Source: Lachnospiraceae bacterium
GTDB lineage: Bacteria; Bacillota; Clostridia; Lachnospirales; Lachnospiraceae
Direction of reading: 5' to 3'
NCBI GenBank assembly: GCA_024687125.1
Contig: JAILFA010000035.1
Location: 1 to 64,000, forward strand
Length of the DNA: 64,000 nucleotides
The notes under the pieces were generated by a model. The model made no database searches, was not told where the DNA came from, and saw only the letters and a program-made list of their open reading frames with translations. The first letter of the stretch is position 1. Every line of letters begins with the position of its first letter. Made by a program: the position numbers and the translations under genes. Shown here piece by piece: positions 25,248 to 33,145 of this stretch.

Positions 25248-26141
25248 ATGAAAAAGAATCTTTCAACGGATTACGACGACAGACAGTATATGGAGTCCTC
25301 GGACTTTGAACTATACTATTATCATGACACGGCCGCGGGCAAGAGAACGGGACTTCATACGCACCCCTATTACGAATTCTATTTTTTCCTTGAAGGGCAT
25401 GCCGAAGCGCAGGTCAGGCAGGAGCACTACATGCTCGCCTACGGCGACATCCTGATCGTTCCGCCAAAGGTTTCCCACGGGATTTTCGTCCATGATTTCG
25501 ATATTCCCTACAGGAGATTCGATCTCTGGATCAGCGTTCCCATGTATCAGAGACTCCTTGACATGGATCCCGACTTCGGATACGCCTCAAATAAAGCCAT
25601 CCACGAGGACCGTCACGTGATCCACAACGACAGGATCTCTTTCAACTCCATTCTGTCCAAACTTTTTAACATCATTGAGGAGGAAAAGGGAAACAGATTC
25701 GGAAGATCCGCCTTCCTGATGATATCGATCGCCGATCTTATCCTGAACATCAACCGTCTGGCGAACAGACAGTTCGAGCCCGGAAAGCCTTCCCGCGATG
25801 CGATTTATCAGAATATCTGCGAATATATAGAACGCAATATCGATGAAGATCTGTCCCTGGACAGCATCGCCGGCCATTTCTTCTTAAGCAAATTCTATAT
25901 CTCCCATGTATTTAAGGACAACATAGGGATATCCATTCACAAATATATCGCCAAAAAAAGGCTCAAACTCTGCCACGATGCGATCCTGGGAGGTGAGCCC
26001 ATCTCGCGGGTATATAGCGAATACGGTTTTGATGATTATTCCAGCTTTTACCGTGCTTTCAAAAAAGAATACAGCTGCTCTCCCAAGAAACTGGTGCAGC
26101 GTTCCAAGCTGGATACATCGGACGCTATGCCTTCACCTTGA
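25248..26141 (+). CDS. AraC-family regulator with cupin sensor domain
   Basis: A 297-residue transcription factor. The N-terminal half is a cupin-like sugar-binding domain (THPYYEFYFFLEGHAE, DILIVPPKVSHGI). The C-terminal 100 residues hold the double helix-turn-helix (LDSIAGHFFLSKFYISHVF and YSEYGFDDYSSFYRAFKK). It sits beside kduD and the pectin operon and most likely activates both in response to a uronate or oligogalacturonide. The 3' end overlaps the convergent diguanylate cyclase gene by 17 nt. A GAGG sequence precedes the ATG. Confidence 0.92.
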   Translation: MKKNLSTDYDDRQYMESSDFELYYYHDTAAGKRTGLHTHPYYEFYFFLEGHAEAQVRQEHYMLAYGDILIVPPKVSHGIFVHDFDIPYRRFDLWISVPMYQRLLDMDPDFGYASNKAIHEDRHVIHNDRISFNSILSKLFNIIEEEKGNRFGRSAFLMISIADLILNINRLANRQFEPGKPSRDAIYQNICEYIERNIDEDLSLDSIAGHFFLSKFYISHVFKDNIGISIHKYIAKKRLKLCHDAILGGEPISRVYSEYGFDDYSSFYRAFKKEYSCSPKKLVQRSKLDTSDAMPSP

Positions 26142-27927
26142 TCATCTCTCCGATCATATATCCGAGTACCGTAAGGATCTCTACATCGCTGTCAGACCAT
26201 TTTCTGTTGGTATAAAACACATCAAAATCCACGAAGATAAACAGCTGCAGGTCCTTCCTGACCACACATCTGACCGAAGCTCCGATCTCCTGTTCCACAG
26301 CCGATGTATATGCCATATCACTCACGGTCTTAAGATTGTTGAGATTGCATATGGTCATGACCGTCTCATGATCGTACTGCTCCGCGTATTTTCCGTCACG
26401 GGCGATCGCCTCCCGGTCTTCGGGGGGACATGTATAATCCCCTTTTCTTAGGAGGACGGTTTTCCCGTGATCACCGTATATCGTGATACCGTCCAGATCA
26501 AAAAGATCCAGCAGCCCCTGCTGAAGATTGTCATTTGCCAGAAAGCTTTCTATCCCGTTATCGTTCATCTCGCTTATGCAGCGGACAAGCATTCCCCTTC
26601 GTTTTTCACGGGACATAAGATAAGACAAAGTCTGATATTTGATGGAATCCTTGGAATACTCCCCGTGCAGTTTCTCATCATAGATGATATGTCTGTTCTT
26701 CCCTTTTTCTTTGGCGATGTACAGAGATTTGTCGGCTTTTCCGAACAGGACATCAAATTCGGTCCCGTCCTTGGGATACTGTGATACACCCACCGATATG
26801 GTAAGCTGCATTTTGTCGTCAAAGGCAAACATCAGATCTCTGGCGATCACCTTGAGAATGAGCTTTAATTCCTCTCTTGTGGGGACATCATGGATAAGCG
26901 AATAGAACTCGTCGCCGCCGAACCTCCCCACAACTCCGTGGGTTCCCAGATTTTTCTGCAGGGTAGCCGCCACACGCGTAATGACCTCATCACCGAAGGC
27001 ATGTCCGAAATTATCATTTGCATTCTTGAAATCATCAATGTCGATGATTATCAGCCACATGATCTGATCCGGAGAAGCACTGCCGATCTTCTCGATGGAA
27101 TACTCCGTGGCAGCCTTTTTGTTCAGAAGCCCCGTAAATGAATCCTTGCCTGCCGAAGTCAGATAATAAGCCATATCGTCAGACTTGCCCTGAGAGCTTA
27201 TCACACCCGTGACCATATCCGGATTATAGATCGATACACCCCCCGTCAGCTTGTAGATATTTTCCGACGAGCTGTCGGAACCGTATCTCTTCCAGACCAT
27301 CTCAAAAGACGGATTCCTGCTTTTCAAAAACCTGGCAAGCTGATCGCTCTGTTCCTTCATCGCCGCGGGATCTGCAGACTTTTGTATCTGACCGGCTCTG
27401 TATTCATCGTAATCACCGCTGTATAATACAATGGATTTGCCGTTGACATATTTATAAAAAGAGAAAAGATTGGTCTCCGGATAGTACTCAAAATAATACT
27501 CATCCTTTATCGACATGTAAAAGCGGTATTTGTGCGCAGTCCGGTTTAAGCTGTTTATGCGCTCCGTCATGTCTTTGATATCCGTGATCAGCACGGAAAA
27601 CAGGGGCTGCCCGTTTTCTGTCCGGTCGCAGTTTTCAACCCTGACATAAACATTGCGCCAGCCCTCTTCGATCCTGTTAAAAAACCGGGTAAATAATTCG
27701 GTTGTGTCGATCCCCTCCGCCCCCAGGGCATCTTTAAGTGCCAGGGCGTCCTCTTCGTCAATAAGATCCGTAAAGGGGAGAAAGGAATTTTCTCCTACAA
27801 ATTCGTAATAGGCCGCCGATGCGCTCGATACGGTAAAATCTCTTCTGATAAAAAGTGTGCAGTCGAACAGCTCGGTATCAAGTCTTCTTCCGCCGGCATT
27901 ATGATCATCACTTCTTAATATCTTCAT
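26125..27927 (-). CDS. Diguanylate cyclase with PAS-like and C-terminal GAF-like domains
   Basis: A 600-residue cytoplasmic protein predicted to make c-di-GMP. The ATG at 27927 (MKILRSDDHNAGG) is preferred; a GTG 33 nt upstream is possible, and neither has a strong ribosome-binding site. PAS-like sensing regions occupy about 10-240. The cyclase domain (about 260-420) has GRFGGDEFYSL intact and no obvious RxxD inhibitory site. The last 170 residues resemble a GAF domain (ending SDVEILTVLGYMIGEMI). Composition matches the pectin block. It has its own promoter, and its 3' end overlaps the AraC gene in opposite orientation. Confidence 0.88.
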   Translation of the reverse strand: MKILRSDDHNAGGRRLDTELFDCTLFIRRDFTVSSASAAYYEFVGENSFLPFTDLIDEEDALALKDALGAEGIDTTELFTRFFNRIEEGWRNVYVRVENCDRTENGQPLFSVLITDIKDMTERINSLNRTAHKYRFYMSIKDEYYFEYYPETNLFSFYKYVNGKSIVLYSGDYDEYRAGQIQKSADPAAMKEQSDQLARFLKSRNPSFEMVWKRYGSDSSSENIYKLTGGVSIYNPDMVTGVISSQGKSDDMAYYLTSAGKDSFTGLLNKKAATEYSIEKIGSASPDQIMWLIIIDIDDFKNANDNFGHAFGDEVITRVAATLQKNLGTHGVVGRFGGDEFYSLIHDVPTREELKLILKVIARDLMFAFDDKMQLTISVGVSQYPKDGTEFDVLFGKADKSLYIAKEKGKNRHIIYDEKLHGEYSKDSIKYQTLSYLMSREKRRGMLVRCISEMNDNGIESFLANDNLQQGLLDLFDLDGITIYGDHGKTVLLRKGDYTCPPEDREAIARDGKYAEQYDHETVMTICNLNNLKTVSDMAYTSAVEQEIGASVRCVVRKDLQLFIFVDFDVFYTNRKWSDSDVEILTVLGYMIGEMIKVKA

Positions 27928-27992
27928 CTGGAAAACTTTCTGCGGACGACAATCCGTCACAGGAAACTAAAACACAATTGACACATTAAGTG

Positions 27993-28021
27993 ATTATACA
28001 TGCTGTCGGCGGAATAATCAA
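27993..28021 (-). promoter_or_regulatory. Promoter of the diguanylate cyclase gene
   Basis: TTGATT (complement of 28016-28021), a 17-nt spacer and a perfect TATAAT (complement of 27993-27998). Transcription would start near 27986, giving a leader of about 60 nt. Confidence 0.75.
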
Positions 28022-28070
28022 CATATTCCGGTGATTTCGAAAGACATCGAAAATTATGATTACATGTTAT

Positions 28071-28105
28071 CGCAAAACGCAGTTATTTCCTGTATCCGTT
28101 TTGCG
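28071..28105. repeat. 9-bp inverted repeat in the cyclase/glgA gap
   Basis: CGCAAAACG (28071-28079) and its exact complement CGTTTTGCG (28097-28105) lie 17 nt apart. The gap from 27928 to 28256 otherwise holds only the cyclase promoter and leader, and the glgA terminator; no gene was found. The repeat might be an operator, a worn mobile-element end or an mRNA structure. Confidence 0.4.
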
Positions 28106-28191
28106 GTCAACCACATCAGCGCAATGCCCCTCGATCTCGGTTTGCGGCATGGAAGCGGACTCTTCCTTTCCGCAGTTCCCGTGAAACAAAA

Positions 28192-28223
28192 CACCCCCTG
28201 GAACACCTGCATTCCAAGGGGTG
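28192..28223 (-). terminator. Rho-independent terminator after glgA
   Basis: A 12-bp stem (28192-28203 with 28212-28223, one G-U pair, 8-nt loop) is followed on the minus strand by TTTTGTTT. It ends the trpS-glgA transcript. Confidence 0.85.
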
Positions 28224-28256
28224 GTCTTTGCTTCGCGGATTGCGCTGACTCAGGAA

Positions 28257-29702
28257 TCACCCGATCAGCCACATGTACATCTCCTGATACTTCTGCGCGG
28301 AGACCTTCCACGAGTAATCCACCTTCATCGCACGGTCGATCATCTTGTTCCACTCGCGCTTGTTGTCGTAGTAGAGCGCTTCCGCTTCACGGATCGTGCC
28401 GAGCATCTCATGAGCGTTGTAATTGAGGAATCCGAAGCCTGTTCCCCTGGACTCAAACCGGTTGTAGGGTTCGACCGTGTCCTTGAGGCCGCCCGTCTGC
28501 CGCACGATCGGGATCGTGCCGTAGCGCAGCGCCATCAGCTGGGAAAGTCCGCAGGGCTCAAACAGGGACGGCATGAGGAACGCGTCGGATGCCGCGTAGA
28601 TCTTGTGGGACAGGCCGTCGGAATAATAGATGTTCGCCGATACCATGTCGTGATACTTCCAGGCGAAGTGCCGGAACATGTTCTCGTACTGATCCTCGCC
28701 TGTGCCCAGCACTACGATCTGCACCGCGTCGTGGCACAGCTCGTCCATGACATAGGCGATCAGGTCGAAGCCCTTCTGATCGGTCAGACGGGAGACGATG
28801 CCGATCATCATGCGTTTTTCATCGACCGCGAGGCCGAGCTCCTTCTGCAGCGCCGTCTTATTCTTGCCCTTTTCCTTGCGGAAGTTCACCTGGTTGTAGG
28901 GGTACTCGAGGTGCTTATCCGTCTCCGGATTGAAATCCGTATAGTCGATACCGTTGACGATGCCGCGCAGATCGCCGGCGCGCGCGCGGAGCAGGCCGTC
29001 AAGCCCCTCGCCGTAGAACGGCATCTTGATCTCCTCGGCATAGGTGTCCGAAACGGTCGTGATCGCGTCCGCGTACACGATACCGCCCTTGAGGAGATTG
29101 CCGTCCTTGAAATAACCCAGCTTGTCCGGCGTAAAGTAGTAATCCGGCAGTCCCGTGATATCCTTGACCGTATCGATGTCCCACTTGCCCTGGAACTTCA
29201 GGTTGTGGATCGTCATGACGGACTTGATGCCGCGGTAGAACTCATTGCCCTGGAAGCGCTCCCTGAGGTAGACCGGGATCAGTCCGGTCTGCCAGTCATG
29301 GCAGTGGATGATATCCGGCCGGAAATCGATCACCGGCAGGATCGAAAGGGCCGCCTTGGAGAAATAGGTGTACTTTTCGATCTCGAACACGACGTCATCG
29401 CAGTATGGACGGTCGCCGTTGAAGTAGAACTCGTTGTCGATGAAGTAATAGGTGATCCCCTCCACCTCGGCCTTGAAAATGCCGACATACTCGCTCTTCC
29501 AGTGGAAGTCCATGTAAAAATTCGTAATATACTCGAGCTTGTCCGTCATCTCCTGCTTCATGCAGCGGTACTTCGGGATGATGACGCGCACATCGTAGTA
29601 CTTTTTATCGATCTCCTTGGGCAGCGATCCAACAACATCCGCCAGACCGCCGGTCTTGATAAAAGGAACTCCTTCAGACGCAACGAACAGAATATTCTTC
29701 AT
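28257..29702 (-). CDS. glgA: Glycogen synthase (ADP-glucose, GT5)
   Basis: Extends alpha-1,4-glucan from ADP-glucose. The start is the ATG at 29702 after GGAGAGG, giving MKNILFVASEGVPFIKTGG, with the conserved Lys-Thr-Gly-Gly-Leu glucosyl-donor motif at 16-20. Other GT5 marks include HCHDWQTGLIPVYL, TVSDTYAEEI, NGIDYTDFNP and MPSLFEPCGLSQLMALRYG. At 481 residues it is full length. It follows trpS by 20 nt; no other glycogen genes are nearby. Confidence 0.96.
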   Translation of the reverse strand: MKNILFVASEGVPFIKTGGLADVVGSLPKEIDKKYYDVRVIIPKYRCMKQEMTDKLEYITNFYMDFHWKSEYVGIFKAEVEGITYYFIDNEFYFNGDRPYCDDVVFEIEKYTYFSKAALSILPVIDFRPDIIHCHDWQTGLIPVYLRERFQGNEFYRGIKSVMTIHNLKFQGKWDIDTVKDITGLPDYYFTPDKLGYFKDGNLLKGGIVYADAITTVSDTYAEEIKMPFYGEGLDGLLRARAGDLRGIVNGIDYTDFNPETDKHLEYPYNQVNFRKEKGKNKTALQKELGLAVDEKRMMIGIVSRLTDQKGFDLIAYVMDELCHDAVQIVVLGTGEDQYENMFRHFAWKYHDMVSANIYYSDGLSHKIYAASDAFLMPSLFEPCGLSQLMALRYGTIPIVRQTGGLKDTVEPYNRFESRGTGFGFLNYNAHEMLGTIREAEALYYDNKREWNKMIDRAMKVDYSWKVSAQKYQEMYMWLIG

Positions 29703-29722
29703 AGATCCTCTCCTCACTCAGC

Positions 29723-30829
29723 TTACTTCTGATCGTATTTTTCTCTCTGCGCGCGGATCCAGTCCTCGTCATTGAAATAGTCGATCCGCATCGCCTTCTT
29801 GACCATGGACAGCGTCTCGGCCGCCTTTTTCTCGGCGACGATGCTTCCCTTTTTCAGGACCTCGCGGACATAGTCCAGATCCTTCTGGAACTCCTCGCGG
29901 CGCTTCCGGATCGGTTCCAGCTCCGCCTGCAGGCAGGCGTTGAGGAACTTCTTGACCTTGACATCCCCGAGGCCGCCCCGCTCATAGTGCGCCTTCATCT
30001 CGTCAAGATCCTTGTAGTCCGGGCAAAACTCGGCGAAATACTCCGGCCTGGAGAACGCCTCGAGATAGATGAACACCGGATTGCCCTCGGTCTTGCCGGG
30101 GTCCTCGACCTTAAGATGGCCGGGATCGGTGAACATGCTCATGATCTTCTTTTTGATATCCTCGGGCTGCTCGGCGAGATAGATGCAGTTGCCGAGGGAC
30201 TTGCTCATCTTGGCCTTGCCGTCGATCCCGGGCAGGCGCAGGCAGGCCTTTGTCTCCGGGAGCATGATCTTGGGCTCGATCAGGGTCTCCCCGTAGGTGC
30301 CGTTGAAGCTCCGCACGATCTCGCGGCACTGCTCCAGCATCGGCTCCTGGTCCTCGCCGACAGGGACGACCGTCGCCTGAAACGCCGTGATATCCGCCGC
30401 CTGTGAGATCGGATAGGTAAAGAAACCGACCGGGATGCCGCCGCCGCTCGAAAAATCACGCATCTGCAGCTCCGCCTTGACGGTCGGATTGCGCTGAAGA
30501 CGCGGCACTGTGACCAGATTCATGTAGTAAAACGAGAGCTCCGTCAGCTCCGGTACCTGCGACTGGATGAACAGCGTGGATTTCTCGGGATCCAGCCCTG
30601 CCGCCAGATAGTCCAGGGCAACCTCCATGATGTTCTCCCGCACCTTTTCGGGATTTTTCGCGTTGTCCGTCAGCGCCTGCGCATCGGCGATCATGATGTA
30701 GATCTCATCAAATTCACCGGAATTCTGGAGCTCTACGCGGCGTCTGAGGGAACCCACATAATGCCCGACGTGAAGCCGTCCTGTCGGGCGGTCTCCCGTA
30801 AGAATGATCTTTTTCTGAGTATCAGCCAT
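29723..30829 (-). CDS. trpS: Tryptophanyl-tRNA synthetase
   Basis: Charges tRNA-Trp; a class I enzyme of 368 residues. The HIGH-type motif is GRLHVGHYVGSL (17-28) and the KMSKS loop is GKAKMSKSLGN (about 208). The length and the C-terminal extension match the longer TrpS branch common in Clostridia. It is transcribed from its own promoter with a short leader and no T-box. Confidence 0.96.
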   Translation of the reverse strand: MADTQKKIILTGDRPTGRLHVGHYVGSLRRRVELQNSGEFDEIYIMIADAQALTDNAKNPEKVRENIMEVALDYLAAGLDPEKSTLFIQSQVPELTELSFYYMNLVTVPRLQRNPTVKAELQMRDFSSGGGIPVGFFTYPISQAADITAFQATVVPVGEDQEPMLEQCREIVRSFNGTYGETLIEPKIMLPETKACLRLPGIDGKAKMSKSLGNCIYLAEQPEDIKKKIMSMFTDPGHLKVEDPGKTEGNPVFIYLEAFSRPEYFAEFCPDYKDLDEMKAHYERGGLGDVKVKKFLNACLQAELEPIRKRREEFQKDLDYVREVLKKGSIVAEKKAAETLSMVKKAMRIDYFNDEDWIRAQREKYDQK

Positions 30830-30863
30830 TTTCTTCTTCCTCCCACATAGTAAACCACCCTAT

Positions 30864-30892
30864 AGTTTATGTCCGGACGGCATTTCCGTCAA
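30864..30892 (-). promoter_or_regulatory. Promoter of trpS-glgA
   Basis: TTGACG (complement of 30887-30892), 17 nt, TAAACT (complement of 30864-30869). The leader to the trpS ATG is about 30 nt, with GGAGGAAG as ribosome-binding site. The remaining sequence up to 31065 shows no gene. Confidence 0.75.
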
Positions 30893-31065
30893 GAAGAAAA
30901 GAAAAACGTCTCCGGAATCCTTTATAATTCTTTCAGTGTATGTTCATATTTTTGACATATTCTTCCGTTATACTGTATCCATAAGTTTGAGATTCCCACG
31001 GCTGTCGGCAGAGCGGCCGCCGTATTCCGACCAGGTACTCGGCACGAGCGAATGCTCAAAACACA

Positions 31066-31099
31066 AAGCCCCGGTTCGATCATTTTCGAATCGGGGCTT
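31066..31099. terminator. Terminator hairpin after the barstar gene
   Basis: A 14-bp stem (31066-31079 with 31086-31099, one G-U pair, 6-nt loop). On the minus strand it is followed by TGTGTTTTG and would end the permease-RNase-barstar transcript. The plus side has a T-run about 10 nt further on, so weak bidirectional action is possible. Confidence 0.7.
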
Positions 31100-31125
31100 A
31101 TCCAACGCCTTTTTTCAGGCTTTTT

Positions 31126-31425
31126 TCAGGATCTGAAGAATTTCACGATCAGGCCCGGTGTCTCCTCCGCGGCCTCCCGGCAGAGTCTCTCCAGCGTCTG
31201 CAGATATCTCGGCTGCCTCGCCTTAAGAAGGACACAACGGAAAAAGATCAGTTCCCAGTCTCCTCCCTGCGAGGTCAGGACATCGTAGAAAGCATCCAGG
31301 TTTTTCCCGTAATACTCCGGCAGCGGAAGCTCGCGGCACAGGCATTCCTGTACAGCCGCCGGCGTATCCGCCCCTGTCAGATCGATGTAGAAAATCTCAC
31401 GGGTAGAGCTGTGTGAACGTTGCAT
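31126..31425 (-). CDS. Barstar-family RNase inhibitor
   Basis: A 99-residue cytoplasmic protein that should bind and block a barnase-type RNase. The core LPEYYGKNLDAFYDVLT matches the inhibitory helix and loop of B. amyloliquefaciens barstar: the paired Tyr and the two key Asp (Asp44 and Asp48, equivalent to Asp35 and Asp39) are kept, and Trp38 is replaced by Tyr. The start at 31425 has GGAGG 7 nt upstream, inside the end of the RNase gene; the two genes overlap by 29 nt. It protects the cell from the RNase domain encoded just upstream. Confidence 0.93.
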   Translation of the reverse strand: MQRSHSSTREIFYIDLTGADTPAAVQECLCRELPLPEYYGKNLDAFYDVLTSQGGDWELIFFRCVLLKARQPRYLQTLERLCREAAEETPGLIVKFFRS

Positions 31426-33145
31426 AATGATCCTCCGTGTACCAGATCTCCCCCTGATCGGAGTAGATCAGACGTTTGGCGCCCCGTCCGGACGCGCCCA
31501 GGGTATCGATGTCGCACTCGCGGTAATTCCCGCCCTCCGGCAGGAGACCTTCGTAATTGCCGAAGCGGTCACCGCCGATGCACTTGCCCGGCGCATAAGC
31601 TTCCAGTCCTCCCCCGTCCCAGCCGAGATCCCTGGCTTCCTTTTTGGTGATGAAATTGCCGGGCAGCCGGTGATAGACATGCAGATACAGGGCCACATCC
31701 TCGGCGGTGGTATAGCTGCCGTCCTCGTCGATCAGCGCTTCCTGCGCCTCGGGCTGCTGCCCGTCGGATCCCCCGCCGGCATCCTCCCTGGCGTGCTCGC
31801 TCTGGATGCCCTCGTCCTCCGCTGTCTTCGCGCCGGAAGCATCCAGGATCACATAGCTGTACTCCCCCGCCCCGGTCAGGATCGTCACATAATCGAGCGG
31901 CGAGGAGAGCTTCCTGTTCAGCTCTTTGGTCACGGCGCGGTAGTTCTTGAAGTTCTTTTTGTCCGCCGGCGCCATCGCATAGACATAGGACGCACCGTCC
32001 TCCAGGCGTCCGGCCGCGTCGCTGATCAGCTCCTGCATGGAGGGATAGTAGAAACCGAAAAAACGATCCGTCGCTTCCTCGGTCAGGAAGAAGTAGTCCT
32101 TTGCGTCAGCGAGCTCCCGGACAATGGGATGATCGACCGTATACTCCTCCATGGAGTGCGTGGCGGTCAGGATCTCCAGCGGCGCGTTGAAATACGCGTA
32201 GGATGTGTACTCCGTTCCGTTCAGCGCGAACGAAGCGTCATCCCAGGTGCAGTCCACGGCATACCACTGATCATCCAGCCGGATCGTGTTCCACATATGC
32301 TCTTCGTTGCCGGCGTAGCCGGATTGTTTGCCGACATCAAAGCCCGCCATGGTGAGGAGCATTTCAAAGGCGTCGCAGTATCCCTGGCAGTTGGCCTGTC
32401 CGTCCAGGATCGCCCCGAGCGCCGTGCAGAACCGCGGCACGCCCACCCTCTCCTTGTGGTTATGATAGGTGACGATGCCGATGATCTGGTCATGCAGAAA
32501 GAGTTCCTTAAGAAGCGGCGTCGGAAGCTCCTCGGCCGCGTCCACGAGCATGACCGCCACATCATAGAGCCTGAGCTCCTCGTCGGTCAGGTCCGAGGTA
32601 TCACCGGACAGATACGCGGTCGCCACACGCTCCCCCGGGTAATAGGTGAGCGTATAGAGCACATCGGCCGTATCCTCCTCCTGCGCGTGGATCTCGTAAT
32701 CGATATACGCCAGATTGACCGCCTTGAGGATCTCGTCGTAGTCCACCATGCAGCCGTCTACAAAGTGTACCGGCGCTTCCGTGATCCTGTAGCTGCGGAC
32801 AAGGCGCAGATAATCCATCAGACTGTCCCGGTCGCCGATCTCGGGGGCGTCCTCCCAGGGGATGGATCCTTTTTCCAGGTCCTCCTGCAGGCGCTCTGCC
32901 GGCGTCTTTTCCTGATCCGGCTCCGTAGCTGCTTCAGGAGCTGCGCTGCTGCCCTCATCGGGAGCCTGTACGACGGAGATCCCCTCTGTCGCAGGCGCTG
33001 TGCTCTGCTGCTCCGGCGTTTCCTTTTTACCGCAGCCGGTCAGCAGGAACGCGCACAGAAAGACGCACAAGAAAAGGAACGCAAGGCTTTGACCCCTCGC
33101 GTTCCTGAAAAAGCTGCTCGTTTTTTTCTGCTGTCTGCTTCTCAC
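31397..33145 (-). CDS. Lipoprotein: transglutaminase-like domain fused to barnase-type RNase
   Basis: A 582-residue exported protein with two catalytic-looking domains. The start is a GTG at 33145 that overlaps the TGA of the upstream permease (GTGA). The N-terminus has an Arg/Lys-rich start, a hydrophobic core and the lipobox LLTGC (Cys38). Residues about 120-330 contain a transglutaminase/papain-like core: NCQGYCDAF (Cys about 252), EHMWNTIRL (His) and WYAVDCTWDD (Asp). After an acidic Gly-rich linker, residues 475-582 match barnase: LPGNFITKKEA, PGKCIGGDRFGN, YRECDI and YTEDHYATF. Equivalents of catalytic Glu73 (543), Arg83 (554), Arg87 (558), His102 (573) and Lys27 (501) are present; Arg59 is Tyr531. 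Expected at the outer membrane face as a secreted RNase. Confidence 0.9.
   Translation of the reverse strand: MRSRQQKKTSSFFRNARGQSLAFLFLCVFLCAFLLTGCGKKETPEQQSTAPATEGISVVQAPDEGSSAAPEAATEPDQEKTPAERLQEDLEKGSIPWEDAPEIGDRDSLMDYLRLVRSYRITEAPVHFVDGCMVDYDEILKAVNLAYIDYEIHAQEEDTADVLYTLTYYPGERVATAYLSGDTSDLTDEELRLYDVAVMLVDAAEELPTPLLKELFLHDQIIGIVTYHNHKERVGVPRFCTALGAILDGQANCQGYCDAFEMLLTMAGFDVGKQSGYAGNEEHMWNTIRLDDQWYAVDCTWDDASFALNGTEYTSYAYFNAPLEILTATHSMEEYTVDHPIVRELADAKDYFFLTEEATDRFFGFYYPSMQELISDAAGRLEDGASYVYAMAPADKKNFKNYRAVTKELNRKLSSPLDYVTILTGAGEYSYVILDASGAKTAEDEGIQSEHAREDAGGGSDGQQPEAQEALIDEDGSYTTAEDVALYLHVYHRLPGNFITKKEARDLGWDGGGLEAYAPGKCIGGDRFGNYEGLLPEGGNYRECDIDTLGASGRGAKRLIYSDQGEIWYTEDHYATFTQLYP

Larger units (their letters stand above)
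9860..27960. other. Less GC-rich pectin/uronate block, probably acquired
   Basis: Genes between about 9860 and 27960 use visibly more A/T at third codon positions than the neighbours on both sides. The block holds a complete functional set: transporter, esterase, GH105, uronate catabolism and AraC regulator. The left edge touches a truncated EAL gene; the right edge lies in the gap before the glgA terminator. No integrase, transposase, tRNA or clear flanking direct repeat was found, so the transfer mechanism is not visible. Confidence 0.55.

Noticed and set aside
9860-28256. Integrative element with attachment sites
   Set aside because: No integrase, transposase, tRNA target or matching direct repeats at the two edges were found.
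31064-31100. tRNA-like T-arm (GGTTCGATC) suggesting a tRNA gene
   Set aside because: It is one arm of a simple 14-bp hairpin. No acceptor, D-arm or anticodon arm can be folded around it; it is best explained as a terminator.
30952-31115. Small plus-strand RNA starting at TTGACA (30952-30957) and ending at the hairpin
   Set aside because: The only good -10 (TATACT) is 11 nt from the -35, too close, and the T-run does not directly follow the stem.
30830-31125. T-box leader upstream of trpS (an AGGGTGG sequence is present near 30855-30862)
   Set aside because: The sequence lies between the -10 and the start codon, the leader is only about 30 nt, and no specifier stem or terminator/antiterminator pair is present.
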